Of a stretch of 7,263 nucleotides of DNA, positions 1 through 6,189 are shown piece after piece. A program made the position numbers and the translations under genes. Numbering within the stretch: the stretch's first letter is position 1; each line of letters begins with the position of its first letter. This DNA comes from Candidatus Aerophobota bacterium (GTDB lineage Bacteria; Aerophobota; Aerophobia; Aerophobales; B47-G16): NCBI GenBank assembly GCA_003648815.1, contig QMPZ01000079.1, positions 1-7,263 on the forward strand, in the 5' to 3' direction. The notes under the pieces were generated by a model that made no database searches, was not told the DNA's origin, and was given only the letters and a program-made list of their open reading frames with translations.

Positions 1-2
1 AT

Positions 3-452
3 GCCGAGCAGAAGGAACTCATTCAGAAGATCACCGACAACTTCTTCAAGGTAAAGGATGAGCTGGATGCCAAAACAGAGCTGGTCCAGAAGATCACCGA
101 CAACTACTTCAAGGTAACCGGTGAGCTTAAGGATAAGATAGAGGAGCTTCAGGCGAGTAACGCTGAAAAGGAGAAAACCATCAAGCAGATCACCGACAAC
201 TACTTCAAGGTAACCGGTGAGCTGAACGATAAGATAGAAGAGCTTCAGGCACAGAATGCCGAGCAGAAGGAACTGATAAAGAAGATGACCGACAACTACT
301 TCAAGGTAACCGGTGAGCTGAACGATAAGATAGAAGAGCTTCAGGCGAAAAATGCAGAACAGGCAAGGACAATTGAGCAGAGTAGGAGGAGAACACCTTT
401 ATATATCGGAATTGCGTTAATAGCTGGGTACTTTATCGGCCAAGGAATATGA
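3..452 (+). CDS. Partial repeat-containing coiled-coil protein with C-terminal membrane helix (5' end missing)
   Basis: The open frame enters from the left edge and ends at TGA (450-452), leaving 149 visible residues and no plausible start in the window. Residues 8-124 are tandem repeats built around the core ITDNYFKVTGEL. The first copy is 21 residues long and the next three are 32 residues each. Regular hydrophobic spacing and many Glu/Lys/Gln residues indicate a long coiled coil. After a basic RRR cluster (128-130), residues about 131-149 form one glycine-containing hydrophobic helix at the very C-terminus. Basic residues just before a terminal helix suggest a tail anchor with the coil in the cytoplasm, but this is inference and the missing N-terminus could change it. 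The secreted LysM gene begins 58 bases downstream on the same strand, so the two may be co-transcribed. I recognise no family; a structural or tethering role is only a guess. Confidence 0.8.
   Translation, partial: AEQKELIQKITDNFFKVKDELDAKTELVQKITDNYFKVTGELKDKIEELQASNAEKEKTIKQITDNYFKVTGELNDKIEELQAQNAEQKELIKKMTDNYFKVTGELNDKIEELQAKNAEQARTIEQSRRRTPLYIGIALIAGYFIGQGI
24..374 (+). repeat. In-frame tandem repeat array (one 63-bp and three 96-bp units)
   Basis: The units lie at 24-86 (63 bp), 87-182, 183-278 and 279-374 (96 bp each), all inside the partial coiled-coil gene. Units 3 and 4 share an exact 59-base stretch (192-250 and 288-346), synonymous positions included, which points to recent duplication or gene conversion rather than old divergence. 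Bases 1-19 are identical to 256-274, so the window opens inside a further unit and the array continues upstream. The short unit lacks 11 codons relative to the others, a three-turn hendecad, so its loss should largely keep the helical register. Confidence 0.93.
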
Positions 453-510
453 TATAACTCCATTTTTCAGAGCAAGGGAAAAGAAAGTCATTAAAGGGGG
501 TGAAAAGGAA

Positions 511-1242
511 ATGTTAAAGAAGATAGCTACGAGTAGTATTGCTGGAATAATATTGGGATTGGCCATAATGATAAACGCCGGAATAGCTCAAGAGCTACCT
601 ATGACAAAAAGCAACAACCCTTCTGCTACCCCAGAGGAGCTTCAAAATGAGATAGCCAGGCTGCGTACAGAACTTGCCCAGGCAAAGGAGACAGCAGCAA
701 AGGCGCAGGAGCTCGCTCTCAAGACAAGAATAGAAGCCGCTAAGTTTAAGGAGGAGGTTTTGGCTAAGTTGGGGGTGTGGCGAGGGAAAGTGGCCGAAGC
801 AATGATGATGGCAATGGAAGCAAAAGAGATAGCCGCTAAAGCAGGAATTAGTGAGGAGTTGCAAAAGAAAATAGATGATCTGGAAGCAGATATTTCCTCG
901 GCAAAGGAAATGGCCGCAACAGCAAAGATTCGAGCTGACCAATCTGCAAAGGAAGCAGCAGAGGCACGAATGAAAACTGAGCTCCTTTTAACCACGGTGA
1001 ATGAACTGGTGGAAAGGGTAAAAACTCTCGAGGAAAAGCTCGCTGCCAGGCCGGCTCCTAAGCTTATACCCAAAAATCTCTACAGAGTGAAGAAAGGCGA
1101 TAATTTATGGCGTATCTCTGGCTATAGAAATATTTACAATGACCCCTCACAGTGGAGGAAAATCTACGAGGCAAACAAGGACAAAATTGAGGACCCAAAC
1201 CTGATCTATCCCGGACAGAGACTGGTAATTCCTCAGGATTAG
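511..1242 (+). CDS. Secreted coiled-coil protein with C-terminal LysM domain
   Basis: This is a 243-residue protein predicted to be exported and to bind peptidoglycan. Residues 1-26 look like a Sec signal peptide: basic LKK, a hydrophobic core at about 10-21, then AGIA before Gln27 as a likely signal peptidase I site. There is no lipobox cysteine. Residues about 42-178 are alanine-, glutamate- and lysine-rich helix, probably coiled coil, with likely breaks near 87-92 and 111-114. A proline-containing linker (about 181-187) leads to a LysM domain at 191-241, which begins YRVKKGDNLW and ends with YPGQRLVIP. It is the longer, roughly 50-residue LysM form known from Gram-negative periplasmic proteins. 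The ATG follows AAAGGGGGTGA at 493-503, a good ribosome-binding site. It may share a transcript with the preceding membrane-anchored coil gene and ends at the hairpin terminator. I infer an envelope scaffold or spacer; the specific role is unknown. Confidence 0.9.
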   Translation: MLKKIATSSIAGIILGLAIMINAGIAQELPMTKSNNPSATPEELQNEIARLRTELAQAKETAAKAQELALKTRIEAAKFKEEVLAKLGVWRGKVAEAMMMAMEAKEIAAKAGISEELQKKIDDLEADISSAKEMAATAKIRADQSAKEAAEARMKTELLLTTVNELVERVKTLEEKLAARPAPKLIPKNLYRVKKGDNLWRISGYRNIYNDPSQWRKIYEANKDKIEDPNLIYPGQRLVIPQD

Positions 1243-1260
1243 GATGGTGAAAGATAGTAA

Positions 1261-1313
1261 GGGCAGCTTTTTATTTTCTCGCAGGAGAAAGAAAGCTGCC
1301 CCTTATTTTGTTT
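1261..1313. terminator. Intrinsic terminator between convergent genes
   Basis: GGGCAGCTTT (1261-1270) pairs perfectly with AAAGCTGCCC (1292-1301). Inside it a second helix pairs 1274-1280 with 1285-1291 around a GCAG loop, leaving a three-base bulge. A T-rich tail (1303-1313) follows on the plus strand, so it should stop transcription after the LysM gene. On the minus strand the same hairpin follows rpmE after an A-rich stretch, but the tract after it (TTACTATCTTT) is poorer in T. It is therefore probably bidirectional but weaker for the dapB-rpmE operon. Confidence 0.85.
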
Positions 1314-1322
1314 TATGTTTTT

Positions 1323-1526
1323 CTACTTTTCTCTTGCATACCGTCTTCTAAATCTCTCTATTCTCCCTTCACTATCTACAAACTTCTGCGTACCTGTAAA
1401 AAACGGATGACAGTTAGAGCAGATCTCCACTCGTAAATTCTGTTTGGTAGATCTGGTTTTATATTCCGCACCACAGGCGCACCTTATAACTGTCTCCTTG
1501 TAAGGAGGGTGTATTCCTTTCTTCAT
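1323..1526 (-). CDS. rpmE: 50S ribosomal protein L31, zinc-binding type
   Basis: This 67-residue protein has the normal length and sequence of bacterial L31. The N-terminus MKKGIHPPY and the HPFFTG segment are characteristic. Four cysteines, Cys16 and Cys18 (CAC) and Cys36 and Cys39 (CSNC), make this the zinc-binding C+ form rather than the zinc-independent paralogue made under zinc limitation. L31 lies at the junction of the ribosomal subunits. The start has an AAGGAG ribosome-binding site within the last codons of rho, and only 3 bases separate the two genes. The rho-rpmE order is common in bacteria. It is the last gene of the minus-strand operon and ends just before the convergent terminator. 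Confidence 0.97.
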   Translation of the reverse strand: MKKGIHPPYKETVIRCACGAEYKTRSTKQNLRVEICSNCHPFFTGTQKFVDSEGRIERFRRRYAREK

Positions 1527-1529
1527 TAT

Positions 1530-2798
1530 TTATCTCCTTTCCTTGGAATTCTTTTCTAAATGTGAGATTATCTCCAAAAACTGTTCGTTGTTCTTTGTCT
1601 TCTTCATCACCTCTATTACCCCTTCAATGGGGTCTTTGAAATTTTGACGATTTAGGTAATTTCGAAGAACCCAGATCATTTTCAGTTCCCTTTCGCTCAA
1701 TAGAAGTTCTTCTCTTCTTGTTCCTGAACGGTTGATGTCAATGGCGGGAAAGATACGCCGATCTGCCAGCTCCCTCGTTAAGCGCAATTCCATATTTCCT
1801 GTACCCTTAAACTCCTCGAAGATGACCTCATCCATTTTACTTCCTGTCTCTACTAAAGCGGTAGCCAGAATAGTTAAGCTCCCCCCCTCTTCTACTTTCC
1901 GAGCTGCTCCAAAGAACTTCTTGGGATAATGTAAAGCACCGGCATCTATTCCTCCGGAGAGAACCTTTCCACTGACGGGCATGAGAAGATTATAAGCTCG
2001 AGCTAATCGAGTAATGCTATCCAAGAGGATTACCACGTCGTGTTGTTGCTCTACCATCCTTTTAGCTCTCTCGATGACCAATTCCGCCACTCGAGTGTGA
2101 TGTTTTGGTGGCTCGTCAAAGGTGGAGTAGACCACCTCTGCTTTCTTCACTGAGCGTTGCATATCGGTAACCTCCTCAGGTCGTTCATCGATAAGCAAAA
2201 TTATGAGTTCTATTTCCGGATGGTTAGCGCAGATGGCATTGGCAATCTTCTGGAGGAGTATGGTTTTTCCCGTCTTCGGAGGAGCAACGATAAGACCCCT
2301 TTGTCCCTTTCCTAAAGGAGCGATTAAATCAATCAGGCGGCAGGAGATATCCCCTGAGCTATTCTCTAAGGTGATTCGTTCATAAGGATGGAGAGGAGTA
2401 AGGTTTTCAAAGATCGTCCTTTCTCTCGTCTTTTCTGGATTGTCTCCATTTACTGATTCTACTTTTAATAGGGCAAAATAGTTCTCGTTCTCCTTAGGGG
2501 GGCGAATCTGACCGGTTACCAGATCTCCCTCCCTGAGGCTAAAACGCTTTATCTGAGAGGGAGAGACATATATGTCATCCGGTCCAGAGAGATAATTCGA
2601 CCGAAGGAATCCATATCCCTCAGCTAAGATGTCCAATACTCCTGTTCCATAGACGATTCCTTTTCTGTCGATCTCGTCCTGTATGATTTTAAATATAAGG
2701 TCCTGCTTCTTCAGATATTTGTAGTTAGGTATGTTTCTCTCCTGAGCCGTCTTATGAAGTTCGGTGATATCTTTTCTTTGCAACTCAGCAACATCCAT
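1530..2798 (-). CDS. rho: Transcription termination factor Rho
   Basis: This 422-residue protein matches the canonical length of the hexameric RNA helicase that ends transcription. Residues about 3-45 form the Rho N-terminal helical domain and about 50-120 the cold-shock-like RNA-binding domain, including GYGFLRS. The ATPase core has a Walker A motif APPKTGKT (172-179), the LIDERPEEV segment with its conserved glutamate (Glu205) and a Walker B motif DVVILLD (254-260). It also has a Q-loop SGKVLSGGIDAGAL (276-289) and an R-loop KGTGNMEL (331-338). NRSGTR (356-361) is the conserved segment that holds the arginine finger. There is no large insertion or prion-like N-terminal extension of the kind seen in some phyla. 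The ATG follows TAGGAG, which lies inside the end of acpS; the gap is 3 bases, so translation is probably coupled. No separate long leader for rho autoregulation is present. Confidence 0.98.
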   Translation of the reverse strand: MDVAELQRKDITELHKTAQERNIPNYKYLKKQDLIFKIIQDEIDRKGIVYGTGVLDILAEGYGFLRSNYLSGPDDIYVSPSQIKRFSLREGDLVTGQIRPPKENENYFALLKVESVNGDNPEKTRERTIFENLTPLHPYERITLENSSGDISCRLIDLIAPLGKGQRGLIVAPPKTGKTILLQKIANAICANHPEIELIILLIDERPEEVTDMQRSVKKAEVVYSTFDEPPKHHTRVAELVIERAKRMVEQQHDVVILLDSITRLARAYNLLMPVSGKVLSGGIDAGALHYPKKFFGAARKVEEGGSLTILATALVETGSKMDEVIFEEFKGTGNMELRLTRELADRRIFPAIDINRSGTRREELLLSERELKMIWVLRNYLNRQNFKDPIEGVIEVMKKTKNNEQFLEIISHLEKNSKERR

Positions 2799-2801
2799 TT
2801 G

Positions 2802-3170
2802 TTAATCTCCTATAGCTACGGCTTGAGCTATTGCATAATCTCCATTATGAGAGAGGGTGATCAGGACACATCTCACCCCCTCCTCTGAGATTATTCTTCT
2901 TGTACTTCCTGAAAAGCTGACCGAGGGCTTTCCATTCTTTTCCGGTAGTATTTCCATATCTTGCCAGTTGATGGCACGTCCTAAGGCCTTGCGCACAGCT
3001 TCCTTGGCAGCGAACCTTCCTGCAACATAGGCAAATCTATCTCTCTTTCCCAAGCCACATTCTATTTCTCTTAGAGTAAGAATTTTTTTCTCAAATCGAC
3101 CTTTCCACCTTTCAGTAGCCTTCTTTATCCTTTCTATTTTAACGATGTCTATTCCTATTCCCTTAACCAT
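2802..3170 (-). CDS. acpS: Holo-[acyl-carrier-protein] synthase
   Basis: This is a 122-residue AcpS-type phosphopantetheinyl transferase, which moves 4'-phosphopantetheine from CoA onto apo-acyl carrier protein for fatty-acid synthesis. The N-terminal GIGIDIV carries the metal-binding aspartate Asp8, and RFAAKEAVRKALG carries the conserved glutamate Glu57. The C-terminal SHNGDYAIAQAV is a recognisable form of the family's SHxxxYAxAxV strand. Length is normal for the trimeric AcpS family. It starts 7 bases after pdxJ, and pdxJ-acpS adjacency is common in bacteria. The ribosome-binding site is weak (an AAAG/GATAAAG stretch), so translation may depend on coupling to pdxJ. Its last codons supply the ribosome-binding site of rho. 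Confidence 0.96.
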   Translation of the reverse strand: MVKGIGIDIVKIERIKKATERWKGRFEKKILTLREIECGLGKRDRFAYVAGRFAAKEAVRKALGRAINWQDMEILPEKNGKPSVSFSGSTRRIISEEGVRCVLITLSHNGDYAIAQAVAIGD

Positions 3171-3177
3171 TATAGCT

Positions 3178-3894
3178 TTATCTTTCGATTAGCCTTACCA
3201 TCTCCCTTACCGCCTGTTCCATGCCCACCAGACAGGCCCGGGAGATGATAGAATGGCCTATACTTAACTCGTCTATTTCCTTTATCAAACATATCTTCTC
3301 CACATTCTGGTAGTTCAATCCATGTCCGGCATTTACACCTAAGCCCAGTTTTTTCGCCAAGGCGGCAGCTCCAGCGAGTCTTTCTAGCTCGGTAGCTATC
3401 TTAAGAGGTTCATTAGATTCTGCATAGATTCCCGTATTTAACTCTACAAAATCAGCGCCTAATTTATGGGCTTTCTTTACGCTGTCAGGGGTGGGATTAA
3501 TAAACAAGGAGACGGGAATTTTTGCCTCACGAAGGAGGCTCATTACCTCCTTTAGCCTTGAGTTGTCCTTGGACAGGTCCAATCCCCCCTCAGTGGTTAT
3601 CTCTCCGCTTCTCTCCGGCACTAGGGTAGCGAGATCCGGCTTTATCGTCAAGGCAATTTTCAATATCTCCTCATTCATTCCCATTTCAAGATCCAATTTG
3701 GTCTTTATCGTGGATCTTAGAATTTTTAAATCCCGTTCCTGAATGTGCCTCCTGTCCTCTCTTAAATGGACAGTTATCCCCTTTGCTCCTCCTAACTCTG
3801 CGAGGATGGCAGCGGCTACAGGATCTGGCTCTTTAGCCTTTCTTGCCTCTCGCAGAGTAGCTATGTGGTCTACGTTTACACTCAAGCTTGGCAT
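3178..3894 (-). CDS. pdxJ: Pyridoxine 5'-phosphate synthase PdxJ
   Basis: This 238-residue TIM-barrel enzyme condenses 3-amino-1-hydroxyacetone 1-phosphate with 1-deoxyxylulose 5-phosphate to pyridoxine 5'-phosphate, the last ring-forming step of the DXP-dependent vitamin B6 pathway. Diagnostic segments are NVDHIATLREAR (7-18), HLREDRRHI (43-51), LDLEM with Glu70, VPE (92-94), TTEGGLD (100-106), SLFINP (129-134) and NAGHGLNY with His191. The family segment usually read as E-I/L-H-T-G is ELNTG here (151-155), so a histidine is replaced by Asn153. All other family motifs I checked are present. A GAGGAGAG ribosome-binding site precedes the ATG, which lies one base after the dapL stop codon. The product is the precursor of the PLP cofactor used by the DapL enzyme encoded just upstream. 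Confidence 0.96.
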   Translation of the reverse strand: MPSLSVNVDHIATLREARKAKEPDPVAAAILAELGGAKGITVHLREDRRHIQERDLKILRSTIKTKLDLEMGMNEEILKIALTIKPDLATLVPERSGEITTEGGLDLSKDNSRLKEVMSLLREAKIPVSLFINPTPDSVKKAHKLGADFVELNTGIYAESNEPLKIATELERLAGAAALAKKLGLGVNAGHGLNYQNVEKICLIKEIDELSIGHSIISRACLVGMEQAVREMVRLIER

Positions 3895-3895
3895 C

Positions 3896-5086
3896 TTAAA
3901 CTCTCCTCAAGTTTTCTCTTTCCATAAATTTGCTTTCCTTAATTCTTCTCACTGCCTCTCTTATCCTTTCCTCATCCACCGTCAGGGCTATCCTTATATA
4001 GCCTTCTCCATAGGTGCCAAATCCTACTCCAGGGGTGACCACTACCCCGCATTCTTCTAAAAGGACCCTGGCAAATTCTATGGAAGCACAGGGAACCTTG
4101 ACCCATAGATAAAAGGTGGCCTTAGGGGGATTTATCTTCCAGCCTATCTGTCTCAATCCCTCAACCAGAATGTCTCTTCTTCTTTGATAGACTTTCCGTA
4201 TTTGTCGAGAAACCTCTTCTGGCAATTTCAAGGCTTCTATCCCCGCCTCCTGAATAGCCTGAAAGACCCCAGAATCCACGTTGGTCTTTACCTCCCTTAG
4301 AGCCTGAATTACCTCTTTATTTCCCACGACAAATCCTATTCGCCAACCGGTCATATTAAAGGTCTTGGATAGAGAGTGAAACTCCACTCCTACTTCTTTA
4401 GCTCCCTTTACCTCGAGGAAACTACAAGGTCGGCACTCATCGAAGAAAACCTCTGAATAAGCTAAATCATGACAGACAACTATGTTGAACTCTCTGGCGA
4501 AGTCCACCACCTTTTGAAAGAAATCCCTGGTTGCTGTTGCTCCAGTAGGGTTATTTGGATAATTGATGAACAGAACTTTCGCTCTCCTGGACACCTCTTC
4601 GTCTATTTCCTCTAAGGAGGGCAAAAAGTGATTCTTCTCCAAAAGAGGCATCGAGAAAGGCATTCCTCCAGCAAATATAACCCCTGCTCTGTACACAGGG
4701 TAGGCTGGATCCGGAACCAGAGCAAGATCACCAGGATTAATTAGGGCCAAGGAGATGTGGGCTATGCCCTCCTTAGAACCTATCAAGGTGAGAATCTCCT
4801 CTTCAGGATTTAACTTTACCCCAAACCTTCTTTCATACCATTCAGAGATAGCCTTCCTGAAAGAAAGAAGGCCTTCGTAAGGAGGATAGTGATGATTTTG
4901 GGGATCTTTGGCTGCCTGATATAACCTTGTGATAATGGGGGAAGGAGTCGGAAGGTCTGGATCGCCTATTCCTAAATCGATGAGATCCTTCCCCTTTTTC
5001 TTTAATTCATTCTTAGCCTCATCTAACTGAGCAAACAGATAAGGAGGAAGTTGAGTTAACCTTTTTGCCTTCTTTATCTTAACCAT
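3896..5086 (-). CDS. dapL: LL-diaminopimelate aminotransferase (class I/II PLP aminotransferase)
   Basis: From the ATG at 5086 this is a 396-residue fold-type I aminotransferase. It has DLGIGDPDLPTP (37-48), NYPNNPTG (175-182) with the PLP-contacting Asn179, Asp207 in CHDLAY and Lys241 in SLSKTFNMTGWRIGF as the PLP Schiff-base lysine. Arg365 in YIRIAL is the likely substrate-carboxylate arginine. GIGDPD..PTP, KTFNMTGWRIGF and DSGVFQAIQEAG are typical of DapL, which converts tetrahydrodipicolinate directly to LL-diaminopimelate using glutamate. Position next to dapB supports this over a general aspartate or alanine aminotransferase, although related enzymes share the fold. The frame extends 13 codons further to a TTG at 5125, but that codon has no ribosome-binding site. 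The ATG is preceded by AGGAAAGGA and gives the usual N-terminus. The stop lies one base before pdxJ. Confidence 0.88.
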   Translation of the reverse strand: MVKIKKAKRLTQLPPYLFAQLDEAKNELKKKGKDLIDLGIGDPDLPTPSPIITRLYQAAKDPQNHHYPPYEGLLSFRKAISEWYERRFGVKLNPEEEILTLIGSKEGIAHISLALINPGDLALVPDPAYPVYRAGVIFAGGMPFSMPLLEKNHFLPSLEEIDEEVSRRAKVLFINYPNNPTGATATRDFFQKVVDFAREFNIVVCHDLAYSEVFFDECRPCSFLEVKGAKEVGVEFHSLSKTFNMTGWRIGFVVGNKEVIQALREVKTNVDSGVFQAIQEAGIEALKLPEEVSRQIRKVYQRRRDILVEGLRQIGWKINPPKATFYLWVKVPCASIEFARVLLEECGVVVTPGVGFGTYGEGYIRIALTVDEERIREAVRRIKESKFMERENLRRV

Positions 5087-5121
5087 TGTTCCTTTCCTGT
5101 TACAGTTTTTTGTTGATATGC

Positions 5122-5138
5122 TCAACCTTGAAGGTTGA
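5122..5138. promoter_or_regulatory. 17-bp palindrome in the dapB-dapL gap, possible operator or RNA hairpin
   Basis: TCAACCTTGAAGGTTGA has two 8-base arms in perfect inverted symmetry around one central base. It lies 36 bases upstream of the dapL ATG in the 100-base gap. Such symmetry fits a dimeric repressor site; in RNA it could form a short hairpin with an approximately 5-base loop. No T-run follows it on the minus strand, so it is not an intrinsic terminator. No regulator can be named. Confidence 0.4.
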
Positions 5139-5186
5139 AAAATATAAAGCAGGTAAGTCTTCCACCGTGGTGGGAAGGTAACTCTA

Positions 5187-5981
5187 TCATCCCTCGTTTG
5201 ATCTTCTTAACCCCAGAGCATCCTGGAGGTCAAAAAGACCCTTTTGTTGTTTGCTAATGAATTTAGCTGCCATAATAGCTCCCTGGGCGAATATCTGGCG
5301 AGACTCAGCTCGATGGATAATCTCTAATCTTTCTCCTTCCCCGGCGAACAGGACTGTATGATCCCCTACAATGCTTCCTCCTCTTACAGCATGGATACCG
5401 ATCTCCTTCTCACTCCTTTTCCCTGTCAGTCCCTTTCTTCCGTATACTCCTACCTGGGATAAGTTTTCTCCTGCTGCTTTGGCTATAATCTCAGCAATTT
5501 TTTTCGCTGTCCCACTGGGTGCATCCTTCTTATTTCGATGATGCGCCTCGATAATCTCCTTGTCGAACTCCTTTCCCAAAGCTCGGCTTACCTCTTCCAC
5601 CACCCTGAACAGCACGTTTATCCCTATGCTCATATTAGGAGAAATGAGGATGGGTATAATGTGTGAAGCTTCCCTTATCTTGTTATACTCATCTTCATTG
5701 AACCCTGTCGTTCCAATAACCATAGACATCTTTTTTCTTTTGGCAACCTCAAGATGCTCTATAGTTGCCTGAGGAGTGGTAAATTCAATGACCACAGCAC
5801 CTACTTGAGCTATCCTTTCCAGATCCGAAGTTACCCTGACCCCCTTTATGATCTTTCCTATAGAGGGATGATCAGGAGCCTCTACCGCTCCTATCAAGCT
5901 CATTTCCTTTGCTTGATCGACCTTAAGTATAACCTCTCTGCCCATTCTCCCACAAGCACCGCAGACGATGACCTTGATCAT
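5187..5981 (-). CDS. dapB: 4-hydroxy-tetrahydrodipicolinate reductase
   Basis: This 264-residue enzyme reduces the DapA product to tetrahydrodipicolinate with NAD(P)H, the shared step of the lysine and diaminopimelate pathways. The N-terminal Rossmann motif is GACGRMG (8-14), with FTTP (67-70) and GTTGF (90-94) around the cofactor. The substrate-binding and catalytic signature EAHHRNKKDAPSGTA (145-159) includes His147, His148 and Lys152. Length is normal. AAGGGAT upstream of the ATG gives a reasonable ribosome-binding site. dapL follows after a 100-base gap, so the two enzymes catalyse consecutive steps. dapA is not within the window. It is probably the first gene of the minus-strand operon, because ssrA ends 208 bases upstream. 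Confidence 0.97.
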   Translation of the reverse strand: MIKVIVCGACGRMGREVILKVDQAKEMSLIGAVEAPDHPSIGKIIKGVRVTSDLERIAQVGAVVIEFTTPQATIEHLEVAKRKKMSMVIGTTGFNEDEYNKIREASHIIPILISPNMSIGINVLFRVVEEVSRALGKEFDKEIIEAHHRNKKDAPSGTAKKIAEIIAKAAGENLSQVGVYGRKGLTGKRSEKEIGIHAVRGGSIVGDHTVLFAGEGERLEIIHRAESRQIFAQGAIMAAKFISKQQKGLFDLQDALGLRRSNEG

Positions 5982-6189
5982 CTCAACATCCCTTATCTTA
6001 AATTTTGAAGCAAGAGCGATACAGAAACTTCAGGAAAGAACCTTTTTAACGGGATAATTATGCTCGGAAGGATTTTCTCCCGGAATAGGAAATTAGAATG
6101 TCCTATCTTAAACACACTTCATTTAAAGAAATACTTCCCTTCTTAATAATACTTGATTTCTAAGGAGGGGCTTCTTTACTTAATTTCTG
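5982..6189 (-). other. ssrA-dapB intergenic region and dapB leader
   Basis: These 208 bases hold the upstream region of dapB and the trailer of ssrA. The only clear symmetry is ATAGGA (6085-6090) with TCCTAT (6101-6106), a six-base inverted repeat around a 10-base loop. I see no G+C-rich hairpin plus T-run to terminate ssrA and no lysine-riboswitch core. There is a TATTAT box at about 6144-6149 on the minus strand but no matching -35 element, so no promoter for dapB is assigned. Confidence 0.4.

Noticed and set aside
24..374. CRISPR-like direct repeats
   Set aside because: Units are contiguous multiples of three, stay in one open frame and have no unique spacers of constant length. They are protein repeats.
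642..1073. Minus-strand frame of 143 codons within the LysM gene
   Set aside because: It is an Ala/Ser-rich shadow of the alanine-rich coil on the plus strand, with no independent motif. The plus-strand frame has a signal peptide, a LysM domain and a ribosome-binding site.
5087..5125. Upstream TTG start for dapL adding 13 residues
   Set aside because: There is no ribosome-binding site before the TTG, the extra residues are not typical of the family, and the ATG at 5086 has AGGAAAGGA correctly placed.
5122..5175. Intrinsic terminator between dapB and dapL
   Set aside because: Hairpins are possible, but no T-run follows either one at the right distance on the minus strand.
5982..6189. Lysine riboswitch upstream of dapB
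   Set aside because: The leader is long enough in principle, but I could not find the conserved L-box core or its set of paired helices. A covariance search would settle it.
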